Shown here one piece after another: positions 9,390-17,723 of a DNA stretch of 34,581 nucleotides. The stretch lies in contig NZ_MUND01000047.1 in NCBI RefSeq assembly GCF_002154375.1, positions 1-34,581 of the forward strand, written 5' to 3'. Source of the DNA: Streptomyces glaucescens. Its GTDB lineage: Bacteria > Actinomycetota > Actinomycetes > Streptomycetales > Streptomycetaceae. The notes below the pieces were generated by a model. It worked only from the letters and a program-made list of their open reading frames with translations, made no database searches and was not told the origin of the DNA. Each line of letters begins with the position of its first letter. Position 1 is the first letter of the stretch. The position numbers and the translations under genes are program-made.

Positions 9390-10379
9390 TCAGCCCGCGA
9401 GGTTGTCCGCCAGTTCCTCGCTGAGGTTGGCCTCCGTGCCCGGGATACCCAGGTCGGCGGCGCGCTTGTCGGCCATGGCGAGCAGACGGCGGATCCGGCC
9501 CGCCACGGCGTCCTTGGTGAGCGGCGGGTCGGCGAGCGCGCCCAGCTCCTCCAGGGAGGCCTGCTTGTGCTCCATCCGCAGCCGGCCGGCGGCGGCCAGG
9601 TGCTCGGGGACGTCGTCGCCGAGGATCTCCAGGGCGCGCTGGACGCGGGCGCCCGCGGCGACGGCCGCGCGCGCGGAGCGGCGCAGGTTGGCGTCGTCGA
9701 AGTTGGCCAGGCGGTTGGCGGTGGCCCGGACCTCCCGGCGCATCCGGCGCTCCTCCCAGGCCAGCACCGACTCATGGGCGCCGAGCCGGGTGAGCAGGGC
9801 GCCGATCGCGTCGCCGTCCCGGACGACCACGCGGTCCACGCCGCGCACCTCGCGGGCCTTGGCGGCGATGGACAGCCGGCGGGCGGCGCCGACCAGGGCC
9901 AGCGCGGCCTCCGGGCCGGGGCAGGTCACCTCCAGGGAGGAGGAGCGGCCCGGTTCCGTGAGCGAGCCGTGCGCCAGGAAGGCGCCGCGCCAGGCCGCCT
10001 CCGCGTCACAGGTGGCCCCGGAGACGACCTGCGGGGGCAGGCCGCGGATCGGCCGGCCGCGGCCGTCCACCAGCCCGGTCTGCCGGGCCAGCTGGTCGCC
10101 GCCCGCGACGACCCGCACCACGTAGCGCGAGCCGCGGCGCAGCCCGCCCGGGGCCATCACGATCAGCTCCGAGCTGTGCCCGAAGATCTCCAGGATGTCC
10201 CGCTTGAGCCGCCGGGCCGCCATCGCGGTGTCCAGCTCCGCCTCGATCACGATGCGCCCGCTGACCAGGTGGAGGCCGCCGGCGAACCGCAGAATGGCGG
10301 AGACCTCCGCCTTCCTGCAGCAGGTCCGGGTGACGGGGAGCCGGGAGATCTCGTCCTTCACCGCTGCCGTCATCGCCAT
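9390..10379 (-). CDS. whiA: sporulation/cell-division transcription factor WhiA
   Basis: DNA-binding regulator that, in Streptomyces, acts with WhiB to switch on sporulation septation genes. The 329-residue protein shows the whole family layout. The N-terminal two-thirds (about 1-220) resembles a degenerate LAGLIDADG homing endonuclease, with [29 protein letters not shown] at its front and [22 protein letters not shown] in the middle. The C-terminal part (about 235-320) contains a helix-turn-helix with [27 protein letters not shown]. The start ATG at 10379 has AAGGA seven bases upstream; a second ATG two codons on (10373) overlaps the yvcK TGA as ATGA. It is the last gene of the four-gene operon and ends 33 bases before a strong hairpin. 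Confidence 0.97.
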   Translation of the reverse strand: MAMTAAVKDEISRLPVTRTCCRKAEVSAILRFAGGLHLVSGRIVIEAELDTAMAARRLKRDILEIFGHSSELIVMAPGGLRRGSRYVVRVVAGGDQLARQTGLVDGRGRPIRGLPPQVVSGATCDAEAAWRGAFLAHGSLTEPGRSSSLEVTCPGPEAALALVGAARRLSIAAKAREVRGVDRVVVRDGDAIGALLTRLGAHESVLAWEERRMRREVRATANRLANFDDANLRRSARAAVAAGARVQRALEILGDDVPEHLAAAGRLRMEHKQASLEELGALADPPLTKDAVAGRIRRLLAMADKRAADLGIPGTEANLSEELADNLAG

Positions 10380-11437
10380 GGGCCGATCCTTCCATGCATC
10401 CGAAAAATACGGTCGTACGCGGCGGCCAGCAGCTCGGGGTCGTGCCGAGGAGAGCCGTCCCTCCGGGCCACCGGCGCCAGCTCGACCGCGGCCCCGAAAC
10501 GCTTGGCGGCGTCGGTCAGCGAGTCGCGGTCGGGCACGGCGGCCTCGTCGGCCAGCACCACGTCCAGGGCGAGTTTAGGGGCGTGTCGTCCCAAAACCTC
10601 CAAATGACGCTGCGGGGAGAAGCCGTCGGTTTCTCCGGGCTGCGGCGCGAGGTTCAGGGACAGCACCCGGCGCGCCTTGGTCTGCGTGAGCGCGTCCAGC
10701 AGCTCGGGCACGAGCAGGTGCGGGATGACGGAGGAGAACCAGGAGCCGGGACCGAGCACCACCCAGTCCGCGTCCAGGACCGCCGCGACGGCCTCCGGCA
10801 CGGCGGGCGGGTCGTGCGGGACCAGGTGCACGGACTGCACCTCGCCGGGGGTGAGGGCGACGGTGGCCTGGCCGCGGACCGTGTCGACGTCGTCGGGCCG
10901 GTCCGGGTCGTGGCCCTTGACCAGGGCCTGGAGCTCCAGGGGCACGGCGGACATGGGCAGCACCCGGCCGTGTGCGCCGAGCAGCTTGCCGACCAGGTCC
11001 AGGGCCTGCACGTGGTCGCCCAGCTGCTCCCACAGGGCGACGATCAGCAGGTTGCCGACCGCGTGTTCGTGCAGGTCGCCCTTGGACTGGAAGCGGTGCT
11101 GGATGACCCTGGCCCAGGTCTGGCCCCAGTCGTCGTCGCCGCACAGCGCGGCCAGCGCCTTGCGCAGGTCACCGGGCGGCAGCACGCCCAGCTCGTCGCG
11201 CAGGCGCCCGCTGGAGCCGCCGTCGTCCGCCACGGTGACGACGGCGGTGAGGTCGCCGGTGATCCGGCGCAGCGCGGCGAGCGAGGCGGACAGGCCCATG
11301 CCGCCGCCGAGGGCGACCACCTTGGGCTGGGCGCCCCGGCGGCGCGCCCTGGCGCCGCGGGGCTCGGCGGACCGCCCGCCGCGGCCCTCGGGGAGGGCCC
11401 GGCGCAGTCTGCTCAGCCGCGGAGAACGTCCCGTCAT
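10370..11437 (-). CDS. yvcK: YvcK-family gluconeogenesis factor (CofD/UPF0052 family)
   Basis: A 355-residue cytosolic protein of the YvcK family, which binds UDP-sugars in other Gram-positive bacteria and links carbon metabolism with cell-wall synthesis and shape. It carries the family N-terminal motif [19 protein letters not shown] (near residue 40), the conserved [27 protein letters not shown] block, and the central GNLLIVAL and [16 protein letters not shown] motifs. About 37 basic residues precede the core. The ATG at 11437 overlaps the rapZ stop (ATGA), and its own TGA overlaps the start of whiA. Enzymatic activity is not assumed; a role in carbon source use in this organism is inferred from the family. 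Confidence 0.93.
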   Translation of the reverse strand: MTGRSPRLSRLRRALPEGRGGRSAEPRGARARRRGAQPKVVALGGGMGLSASLAALRRITGDLTAVVTVADDGGSSGRLRDELGVLPPGDLRKALAALCGDDDWGQTWARVIQHRFQSKGDLHEHAVGNLLIVALWEQLGDHVQALDLVGKLLGAHGRVLPMSAVPLELQALVKGHDPDRPDDVDTVRGQATVALTPGEVQSVHLVPHDPPAVPEAVAAVLDADWVVLGPGSWFSSVIPHLLVPELLDALTQTKARRVLSLNLAPQPGETDGFSPQRHLEVLGRHAPKLALDVVLADEAAVPDRDSLTDAAKRFGAAVELAPVARRDGSPRHDPELLAAAYDRIFRMHGRIGPWR

Positions 11438-12477
11438 TCGCGTCCCATGTCCCGGTGTACGACCACCGTCTCCACCCCTTCGGCCGCGAGGCGGGCGGCC
11501 AGCTTCTCCGACATCGCGACCGAGCGGTGCTTGCCGCCGGTACAGCCGACCGCGATGGTCACATACCGCTTGCCCTCCCGGCGATAGCCGGTCGCGATCA
11601 GCTGGAGCAGTTCCGCGTACCGGTCCAGGAACTCCTTGGCGCCGGGCTGGTTGAAGACGTAACCCGACACCTCCTCGTTCAGGCCGGTGAACGGGCGCAG
11701 CTCCGGGACCCAGTGCGGGTTGGGCAGGAAACGGCAGTCGACGACCAGGTCGGCGTCGACGGGCAGGCCGTACTTGTACCCGAAGGACATCACGGTGGCC
11801 CGCAGCTCGGGCTCCTCCTCGCCCGCGAACTGGGCGTCCATCTTGGCGCGCAGCTCGTGCACGTTGAGGCTGGAGGTGTCGATCACCAGGTCGGCGTCGC
11901 CGCGCAGCTCGCGCAGCAGCTCGCGCTCGGCGGCGATGCCGTCGACGATCCGGCCGTCGCCCTGGAGCGGGTGCGGGCGGCGCACCGACTCGAAACGGCG
12001 CACCAGGGCCTCGTCGGAGGACTCCAGGAAGACGATCCGCCGGGTGACGCCGCGGGTGTCGAGGTCGGCCAGGGATTCGCGCAGATTGTCGAAGAAGCGA
12101 CGGCCGCGCACGTCGACGACGACCGCGATCCGCGCCACGTTGCCCTGCGAGCGGGCGCCCAGCTCCACCATGGTGGGGATCAGGGCGGGCGGCAGGTTGT
12201 CGACGACGAACCAGCCGAGGTCCTCCAGGCACTTCGCGGCCGTGGACCGGCCGGCCCCGGACATGCCGGAGATGATCACCAGCTCGGGGATGGCCGCCTC
12301 GGGGACCCCGGTGGCCTCGACGCCCGTGTTCACCTGCACTCCGTTGCTCTGGGACTCCGGGCGGGTCCGGCTCTCGCCGGCCCTGCCGGGTGTTGGCTGG
12401 GCGTGGGCCGCCTGGGCTTCCGGCTCTCCGGTCGCGCGCTGCGGCCCCGCTGTGGACTGTGTCTCGTGCTCGGTCAT
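11434..12477 (-). CDS. rapZ: RapZ/YvcJ-family nucleotide-binding protein
   Basis: A 347-residue P-loop protein of the RapZ family. In E. coli the relative controls a small RNA for glucosamine-6-phosphate synthase; in Bacillus (YvcJ) it binds and hydrolyses nucleotides. Its role here is unknown. The Walker A motif is GMSGAGRST (residues 71-79), with the Arg typical of this family in place of Lys. VVDNLP and [12 protein letters not shown] follow, and the C-terminal [12 protein letters not shown] motif is the RNA- or ligand-binding signature. The first 60 residues are a Gln/Thr/Pro-rich, probably disordered extension not needed for the core fold. The ATG at 12477 overlaps the uvrC TGA, and its own stop overlaps the yvcK start. 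Confidence 0.95.
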   Translation of the reverse strand: MTEHETQSTAGPQRATGEPEAQAAHAQPTPGRAGESRTRPESQSNGVQVNTGVEATGVPEAAIPELVIISGMSGAGRSTAAKCLEDLGWFVVDNLPPALIPTMVELGARSQGNVARIAVVVDVRGRRFFDNLRESLADLDTRGVTRRIVFLESSDEALVRRFESVRRPHPLQGDGRIVDGIAAERELLRELRGDADLVIDTSSLNVHELRAKMDAQFAGEEEPELRATVMSFGYKYGLPVDADLVVDCRFLPNPHWVPELRPFTGLNEEVSGYVFNQPGAKEFLDRYAELLQLIATGYRREGKRYVTIAVGCTGGKHRSVAMSEKLAARLAAEGVETVVVHRDMGRE

Positions 12478-14552
12478 GTCTCCTGCCCCCGTCGCTCGTC
12501 CGGGGCGCCCGTGGGCACGGGCTCCCCTGGGGCATCCGCCGTCGTCTCGGGTGCCCCGTCCTCCACGTCATCCATGATCTCTCCGGTCGCCGTGTTCACG
12601 GCGGGCGCGGCCGGAGCCGCCTGGGCGAGGGCCACGGCGATGGTCTCGGCCGTCTTGCGGCCTATACCGGGTACCTCGCAGATCTGGTCGATTGTCGCGG
12701 ACCGCAGCTTCTTCACCGAACCGAAGTGCTTGATCAGCGCCTGTTTGCGGGTCGTGCCGAGCCCGGGCACCTCGTCCAGCGGGCTCGACCGGATGCGCTT
12801 GCCCCGTTTGTTGCGCTGATAGGCGATCGCGAACCGGTGCGCCTCGTCGCGGACGCGTTGCAGCAGGTACAGGCCCTCGCTGGTGCGGGGCAGGATCACC
12901 GGGTCGTCGTCGCCGGGCAGCCAGACCTCCTCCAGGCGCTTGGCGAGACCGCAGACGGCGATGTCGTCGATGCCCAGCTCGTCCAGGGCCCGCCGGGCCG
13001 CCGCGACCTGCGGCCGGCCGCCGTCGACCACGACGAGCTGCGGCGGGTAGGCGAACCGCTTGGGGCGGCCGTCGTCCTCGGTGAGCGCGGGCGCCTCGTC
13101 CGTGCCGCCCGCGAGGCCGGGCTCACCGTCCTCGGCCCACTCCCCCGTCCTCTCCTTCTCGGCCAGGTAGCGCCGGAAGCGGCGGGTGATCACCTCGTGC
13201 ATGGACCGGACGTCGTCCTGCCCGGCGAAGCTCTTGATCTGGAACCGCCGGTACTCGCTCTTGCGTGCGAGCCCGTCCTCGAAGACGACCATGGAGGCCA
13301 CCACGTCCTCGCCCTGGAGGTGGGAGATGTCGTAGCACTCGATCCGGAGCGGGGCGCTGTCCAGGCCGAGGGCGTCGGCGATCTCCTCCAGGGCGCGCGA
13401 GCGCGTGGTCAGGTCGGAGGCGCGCTTGGTCTTGTGCAGCACGAGCGCGTGCTGGGCGTTGCGCTGCACGGTCTCCATGAGGGCCTTCTTGTCGCCGCGC
13501 TGCGGGATGCGCAGCGAGACCCCGGAGCCGCGGCGCTCGGTGAGCCACTGCTGGACCGGCTCGACCGGGTCGGGCAGCGCCGGCACCAGGACCTCCCTGG
13601 GGACCGCGTCGCCGGTCTCCTCGCCGTACAGCTGCTGGAGGGCGTGCTCGACCAGGGCGCCGGTGGTGATCTCCTCGACCTTGTCGGTGACCCAGCCGCG
13701 CTGGCCGCGCACCCGGCCGCCGCGCACGTGGAAGATCTGCACGGCCGCTTCCAGCTCGTCCTCGGCCACCGCGATCAGATCGGCGTCGGTCGCGTCGGCG
13801 AGCACGACCGCGTTCTTCTCCATGGCCTTCTTCAGGGCCTCGATGTCGTCGCGCAGCCGGGCCGCCCGCTCGTACTCCAGCTCCTCGGCGGCCGCGGTCA
13901 TCTGCTTCTCCAGCCGGCGCAGGTACGTGCCCGTGCGCCCGGTCATGAAGTCGCAGAACTCGTCCGCCAGGTCCCAGTGGTCGTCGGCGGAGATCCGGCC
14001 GACGCAGGGGGCGGAGCACTTGCCGATGTAGCCGAGCAGGCAGGGGCGGTCGGTGCGGGCGGCGTTCTTGAAGACGCCGGCCGAGCAGGTGCGCACCGGG
14101 AAGACGCGCAGCAGCAGGTCGACCGTGTCGCGGATGGCCCACGCGTGCGCGTACGGCCCGAAATAGCGGACGCCCTTCTTCTTGTGGCCGCGCATCACCT
14201 GCACGCGCGGATACTGCTCGTTCATCGTCACCGCGAGATACGGGTAGCTCTTGTCGTCGCGGTACTTGACGTTGAAGCGGGGGTCGAACTCCTTGATCCA
14301 GGAGTACTCCAGCTGCAGGGCCTCGACCTCCGTGGACACCACCGTCCACTCCACGGACGCGGCCGTGGTCACCATGGAGCGGGTGCGTGGGTGGAGGTTC
14401 GCCAGGTCCTGGAAGTAGTTCGCCAGGCGCTGGCGCAGGCTCTTCGCCTTTCCGACGTAGATCACCCGGCGGTGCTCGTCCCGGAATTTGTACACCCCCG
14501 GGGAGTCCGGGATCTGTCCCGGCTCGGGGCGGTAGCTGGAGGGGTCGGCCAT
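12474..14552 (-). CDS. uvrC: UvrABC system excinuclease subunit C
   Basis: Makes the two incisions around DNA lesions during nucleotide excision repair. The 692-residue protein contains, in order: a GIY-YIG nuclease domain at the N-terminus (SPGVYKFRD and [10 protein letters not shown], residues 18-40) for 3' incision; a UVR-type UvrB-binding helix pair near 205-245 ([17 protein letters not shown]); an RNase-H-like domain for 5' incision, with YDISHLQG and VVDGG acidic motifs and RDEAHRF; and a tandem helix-hairpin-helix near the end ([29 protein letters not shown]). A run of about 45 acidic or Pro-rich residues follows. The ATG at 14552 has no strong SD, but TAGGGT stands seven bases before it, which suggests a leaderless transcript. 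It heads the operon uvrC-rapZ-yvcK-whiA. Confidence 0.97.
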   Translation of the reverse strand: MADPSSYRPEPGQIPDSPGVYKFRDEHRRVIYVGKAKSLRQRLANYFQDLANLHPRTRSMVTTAASVEWTVVSTEVEALQLEYSWIKEFDPRFNVKYRDDKSYPYLAVTMNEQYPRVQVMRGHKKKGVRYFGPYAHAWAIRDTVDLLLRVFPVRTCSAGVFKNAARTDRPCLLGYIGKCSAPCVGRISADDHWDLADEFCDFMTGRTGTYLRRLEKQMTAAAEELEYERAARLRDDIEALKKAMEKNAVVLADATDADLIAVAEDELEAAVQIFHVRGGRVRGQRGWVTDKVEEITTGALVEHALQQLYGEETGDAVPREVLVPALPDPVEPVQQWLTERRGSGVSLRIPQRGDKKALMETVQRNAQHALVLHKTKRASDLTTRSRALEEIADALGLDSAPLRIECYDISHLQGEDVVASMVVFEDGLARKSEYRRFQIKSFAGQDDVRSMHEVITRRFRRYLAEKERTGEWAEDGEPGLAGGTDEAPALTEDDGRPKRFAYPPQLVVVDGGRPQVAAARRALDELGIDDIAVCGLAKRLEEVWLPGDDDPVILPRTSEGLYLLQRVRDEAHRFAIAYQRNKRGKRIRSSPLDEVPGLGTTRKQALIKHFGSVKKLRSATIDQICEVPGIGRKTAETIAVALAQAAPAAPAVNTATGEIMDDVEDGAPETTADAPGEPVPTGAPDERRGQET

Positions 14553-14559
14553 GTCTCAC

Positions 14560-14565
14560 ACCCTA
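14560..14565 (-). promoter_or_regulatory. -10 box for the uvrC operon (probable leaderless start)
   Basis: TAGGGT on the minus strand (14565-14560) lies seven bases before the uvrC ATG. Transcription would then begin at or next to the start codon. No clear -35 box was found at 17-18 bases. Confidence 0.45.
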
Positions 14566-14855
14566 CTGGCGAGGACCGACACTCCGGCGGGCCCGTGTCC
14601 GCCGCCGGCGGCGGCCACGAGATGACGCAGTGCAGGGCGCGCCACCCGGGCAGGGGCGAACCTCGGCCAGGAGTGCGCCGCCATCGGGCTTCAGGTGTTG
14701 TCGGGGCTTGGTCAACACGCTTCAATGCGGGGGAACTCGGGGCCGTGAACCACGGCGTACGGATGTGAAGGAGCCCCGACGCCGACGGGGGGCGACCCCG
14801 TTCGGAACCCCCGCGAACGGTCTGACCAGCCGTTGTCATCCAGAAAGGCCCCTGC
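14566..14855. other. intergenic region between uvrC and the HTH gene
   Basis: About 290 bases without a gene between divergent starts. It holds two small inverted repeats: GTGTTG (14695-14700) with CAACAC (14713-14718), and CCGTTCG (14798-14804) with CGAACGG (14814-14820). The second lies in what would be the leader of the plus-strand HTH gene. No convincing promoter for the plus strand was found. Either repeat could be a protein-binding site; nothing identifies the protein. Confidence 0.4.
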
Positions 14856-15812
14856 ATGCCGCACGCCACACAGCACGCGGACGCCGCCCCCGACGTCGCC
14901 GCCGCGGACCTGGACACGGCCCTGCGAGGCGGCCCCTTCCACGTCGCGCTGCGCGCCGCGATCGCCGCCCGCGGACTGCCCCTGCAGCGGGTGCAGCACC
15001 ATCTGTCGCGGTACGGCGTGAAAGTCGGCGTCACCAGTCTGAGCTACTGGCAGCAGGGCGCCCGCCGGCCACAGCGCCCCGAGTCGCTGCGCGCGGTCCG
15101 GGCGCTGGAGGAGATACTCCAGCTGCCCGACGAGTCGCTGATCCGGCTGCTCGCCGACACCGACGAGCGCTCCGCGCGGCGGCCCGCGACCCGCTCCTAC
15201 CGGTCCCTCGTCGAGGCCTCGGACGTCCTGGGCCGGCTGCTGGGGGAGCTGGGCGCCCAGCTGGACTGCGGCCTGCACATGCTCGGCCACCACGAGCGGG
15301 TCCGGATCGGGGCACGCCGTGAGCTGGCGGCGCGCGAGTCGCACCACATCGTGCGCGCCCACCAGGACGGCGTCGACCGCTTCGTGGCCGTGCACCACGG
15401 CGACCCGGGATGCGCGCCGGAGCGGATGACCGTGCACGCCCTGGACAACTGCCGCACCGGGCGCGTGCGCTGGCACCGGGAGACGGGGGTGGTCGTCGCC
15501 GAGCTGCTGTTCGACACCCGGCTGCGCGCCGGGGACACCTTCCTCTTCCGGTACGGCGTCGAGGACGGCACGGCCGGGGTGTCGCGCGAGTACCTCCGCG
15601 GGTTCGGACCGGCGGGCGGGCAGTACGCGCTCCAGGTGCGGTTCGACGAGCGCGCCCTGCCGGTGCGCTGCCACCGCTTCACCCAGCACTCGGCGGCGGC
15701 GCCCCGCAGCGGCCGCCAGGAACTCGCCCTGACCGGCCGCCACCACTCGGTCCACCTCGTGGAGCCCCGGGTGCGGTCGGGGATCGTGGGCATCGCGTGG
15801 GACTGGGAGTGA
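14856..15812 (+). CDS. uncharacterised protein with N-terminal helix-turn-helix
   Basis: A 318-residue protein I do not recognise beyond its N-terminus. Residues about 27-95 look like an Xre-type DNA-binding fold: FHVALRAAIAARGLPLQRVQHHLSRYG, then SYWQQGARRPQRPES and a following helix ALEEILQLPDESL, as in proteins that choose a start by 'position in a list of repeats'. The remaining 220 residues lack membrane segments or catalytic motifs I know. They are rich in Arg, His and Gly and form a probable beta-rich domain (TGVVVAELLFDTRLRAGDTFLF, then YALQVRFDERALPVRCHRF). The ATG at 14856 has AAAGG seven bases upstream. It may regulate transcription in response to a ligand bound by the C-terminal part. 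It is convergent with the Rieske gene, 44 bases apart. Confidence 0.75.
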   Translation: MPHATQHADAAPDVAAADLDTALRGGPFHVALRAAIAARGLPLQRVQHHLSRYGVKVGVTSLSYWQQGARRPQRPESLRAVRALEEILQLPDESLIRLLADTDERSARRPATRSYRSLVEASDVLGRLLGELGAQLDCGLHMLGHHERVRIGARRELAARESHHIVRAHQDGVDRFVAVHHGDPGCAPERMTVHALDNCRTGRVRWHRETGVVVAELLFDTRLRAGDTFLFRYGVEDGTAGVSREYLRGFGPAGGQYALQVRFDERALPVRCHRFTQHSAAAPRSGRQELALTGRHHSVHLVEPRVRSGIVGIAWDWE

Positions 15813-15856
15813 GGCGCACGCCCCGAGGCGGTCCCCGGTCGTCGGCCCTCCGGCCC

Positions 15857-16282
15857 TCAGGCCTTCGGGCCCGCCACGATCCTGCCGTTCTCGCTCCGCA
15901 CCGCCAGCTCCACCAGCGGCACCGTGGCCGGTGACTGCAGCACCTCGCCGGTCGCGGCGTCGAACTCGCTGCCGTGGCAGAAGCACGTCAGCCGGGTGCC
16001 CTCCAGCTTGGTGATGGGGCAGCTCGCGTGCGTGCAGATCGTGCTGTACGCCTTCAGGGTGCCCTTCTCGTCGCGGCTGACCACCACGTTGTGCTCGCGG
16101 TAGAGGCGGGCGCCGCCCTTTGCGACCTCGCTCTCCGCGCCCAGGTCGACGGGCGCGGTCGGGGTGGCCGGGGTCTTGCGGGCGCTCTCCGGGGCGCAGG
16201 CGGCGATGCCGAGCCCGGCGACGGGGGCGAGGGCGGCTCCGCGCAGGACGGTACGGCGGCTCGCGGAGGGGCTGGCGGACAT
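15857..16282 (-). CDS. Tat-exported Rieske [2Fe-2S] lipoprotein
   Basis: A 141-residue small iron-sulphur protein, expected to carry electrons on the outer face of the membrane. The N-terminus has a twin-arginine signal (SRRTVLRG, R9-R10) followed by a hydrophobic stretch and a lipobox-like GIAAC, so C29 is a possible lipid anchor. The Rieske ligands are complete: C83 and H85 in CTHASC, C100 and H103 in CFCHGSEFD, with C88 and C102 as the usual disulphide pair. There is no oxygenase or cytochrome bc1 partner next to it, so the partner is unknown. The ATG at 16282 has GGAG five bases upstream. It is divergent from the LacI gene, with the tandem LacI-type operators about 90 bases upstream. Confidence 0.93.
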   Translation of the reverse strand: MSASPSASRRTVLRGAALAPVAGLGIAACAPESARKTPATPTAPVDLGAESEVAKGGARLYREHNVVVSRDEKGTLKAYSTICTHASCPITKLEGTRLTCFCHGSEFDAATGEVLQSPATVPLVELAVRSENGRIVAGPKA

Positions 16283-16372
16283 GGGGGCTCCACTGGTGAG
16301 GGCTGGTCCGGACTGGACGTTTCGACGATAACGGGGCCTCGGGTCCTGGTGTCCGCGTGGGGTGGCAGCCCG

Positions 16373-16398
16373 CGCAAGCGTTTACGCAAGCGTTTACG
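16373..16398 (+). promoter_or_regulatory. two tandem LacI-family operators
   Basis: CGCAAGCGTTTA occurs twice in a row (16373-16384 and 16385 or 16387 onward), giving two AANCGNTT-type palindromes centred at 16379/16380 and 16391/16392. The centres are 12 bases apart, just over one helical turn. The core matches the general LacI/GalR operator pattern with a central CG. The second copy overlaps the candidate -35 box of the LacI gene, implying autorepression. Confidence 0.75.
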
Positions 16399-16421
16399 TG
16401 CGTCGCCGGATGGGATACCTT
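16393..16421 (+). promoter_or_regulatory. candidate promoter of the lacI-pfkB unit
   Basis: TTTACG (16393-16398) and TACCTT (16416-16421) are 17 bases apart. The -35 box is part of the second operator. A start near 16428 gives an mRNA leader of about 220 bases holding the 8-bp repeat array. Confidence 0.55.
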
Positions 16422-16499
16422 GCCGCGCGGAACGCCAACACCGGAGGGCCGGAGCGCCAGACACCGGAGCGCCGGAAGGCCGGAACGTCAGACACCGGA

Positions 16500-16608
16500 A
16501 GGCCAGAAGGCCGCAAGGCCGGAAGGCCGGAAGGCCGGAAGGCCAGAAGGCCGCAAGGCCAGAAGGCCGCAAGGCCAGAAGGCCAGAAGGCCGCAAGGCC
16601 GCAAGGCC
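16500..16608. repeat. 8-bp tandem repeat array (AGGCCNNA) in the LacI-gene leader
   Basis: Thirteen uninterrupted copies of AGGCCNNA (16500-16603) end in a partial AGGCC (16604-16608). The variable pair is AG, GC or GG, so copies read AGGCCAGA, AGGCCGCA and AGGCCGGA. Degenerate related sequence extends back to about 16443, including two copies of CAGACACCGGA. The array contains GGCC every eight bases. It ends 38 bases before the LacI start codon. Units lack stop codons in any frame, so spurious ORFs run through on both strands. Confidence 0.95.
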
Positions 16609-16646
16609 AACACCCGAAGGCCAATCGCCGGATCGGAGGGAACCGC

Positions 16647-17723
16647 ATGCCGACCATGGCCGACGTGGCGCGCAGCGCCGGCGTCTCCGTCGCGACCGTG
16701 TCCCACGTGCTGAACGGCACCCGGCCCGTGCTGCCCCGCACCCGCCAGGCCGTCCTCGACGCGATCGACGAGCTCGGCTACACCCCGAACACCCTCGCCC
16801 GCTCCCTGGTCACCTCCCGCACCCGCTCCATCGGCCTCGCGGTGTCGGCGATCAGCAACCCGTACTTCACGGAGATCCTCCAGGGCGTCGAGGCCGCCGC
16901 CCTGGAGCACGGCTACGGCCTGCTCATCGCCGATCCGCACGACGACCCCGGGCACGAACGCAAGGTCGTCCAGCTGCTGCACGAGCGACGGGTGGACGGC
17001 ATGATCGTCGCCCCGTCCGCCGACCCGGGTGAACTGGTCGCCTACCTGCGCCGCCACGACGTACCGGCCGTCCTCCTGGACCGCGTGCTCGACGACCGCG
17101 CGGAGGGCGCCCAGCGCTTCGACCAGGTCTGCGCGGAGGGCACCGAGCCGATGACCCGGCTGGTCACCCATCTCGCCGGACGGGGCCACCGCCGGATCGG
17201 CCTGGTCGCGGGCCGGCCCGGGCTCAGCACCACCGGCGAGCGGATCACCGGCTACCGGCACGGTCTCGCGGCGGCCGGGCTGCCCTTCGAGGAACGGCTC
17301 CTGGTGCACGGCGACTCCGAGTCGGCGGGCGGCGAACGGGCCACCGCGGCCCTGATGTCCCTGGCCGCGCCGCCGACCGCACTCGTCACCGGCAACAACG
17401 CGATGACGATCGGCGCCCTGCGCGCCCTGCGGGAGCGGGGCCTCACCGTCCCCGGCGACGTCGCGCTCGCCTGCTTCGACGACTTCGCCTGGGCGGATCT
17501 CTTCTCGCCCCGGCTCACCGCGATCGCCCAGCCCAGCAAGGAGCTGGGCGCGACGGCGGTGCGGGTGCTCCTGGAGCGCCTCGACGCACCGGACCGGCCC
17601 GCCCGGACCGTGCGGCTGCCCTGCACGTTCGTCCACCGCACCTCGTGCGGCTGTCCCGACCGGTCCCCGCGACCGGACGCGTCCGAGGGGCCCCAGCGGC
17701 CCGAGAGAGGAGCCGATTCGTGA
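16647..17723 (+). CDS. LacI-family transcriptional regulator
   Basis: A 358-residue repressor-type regulator. Residues 4-50 form the LacI helix-turn-helix and hinge: MADVARSAGVSVATVSHVLNG for the HTH, then GYTPNTLARSL for the hinge helix. The rest (about 60-340) is a periplasmic-binding-protein-like sugar-sensing domain, with NPYFTEILQG, RVDGMIVAPS, the GHRRIGLVAG motif and a C-terminal CFDDFAWADLFSPRLTAIAQP segment. The reading frame is open back to 16362 through the repeats, but I choose the ATG at 16647 because GGAGGG stands six bases before it and the conserved HTH starts there. Its stop overlaps the start of a sugar kinase (GTGA), so both are made from one mRNA. Tandem operators at its promoter suggest autoregulation. 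The inducer is unknown. Confidence 0.95.
   Translation: MPTMADVARSAGVSVATVSHVLNGTRPVLPRTRQAVLDAIDELGYTPNTLARSLVTSRTRSIGLAVSAISNPYFTEILQGVEAAALEHGYGLLIADPHDDPGHERKVVQLLHERRVDGMIVAPSADPGELVAYLRRHDVPAVLLDRVLDDRAEGAQRFDQVCAEGTEPMTRLVTHLAGRGHRRIGLVAGRPGLSTTGERITGYRHGLAAAGLPFEERLLVHGDSESAGGERATAALMSLAAPPTALVTGNNAMTIGALRALRERGLTVPGDVALACFDDFAWADLFSPRLTAIAQPSKELGATAVRVLLERLDAPDRPARTVRLPCTFVHRTSCGCPDRSPRPDASEGPQRPERGADS

Noticed and set aside
10370..12571. 733-codon frame apparently fusing a sequence upstream to yvcK
   Set aside because: The upstream half is the out-of-frame shadow of rapZ; yvcK starts at the ATG at 11437 overlapping the rapZ stop.
16500..16608. CRISPR array
   Set aside because: Units are 8 bp with no spacers, and no cas genes are present.
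16362..16646. N-terminal extension of the LacI protein through the 8-bp repeats
   Set aside because: The repeats are stop-free in every frame so openness is not evidence; the GGAGGG site and HTH start support the ATG at 16647.
16488..17636. Long minus-strand frame across the LacI gene and repeats
   Set aside because: Antisense shadow extended artificially by the stop-free repeats; no ribosome site or motif.
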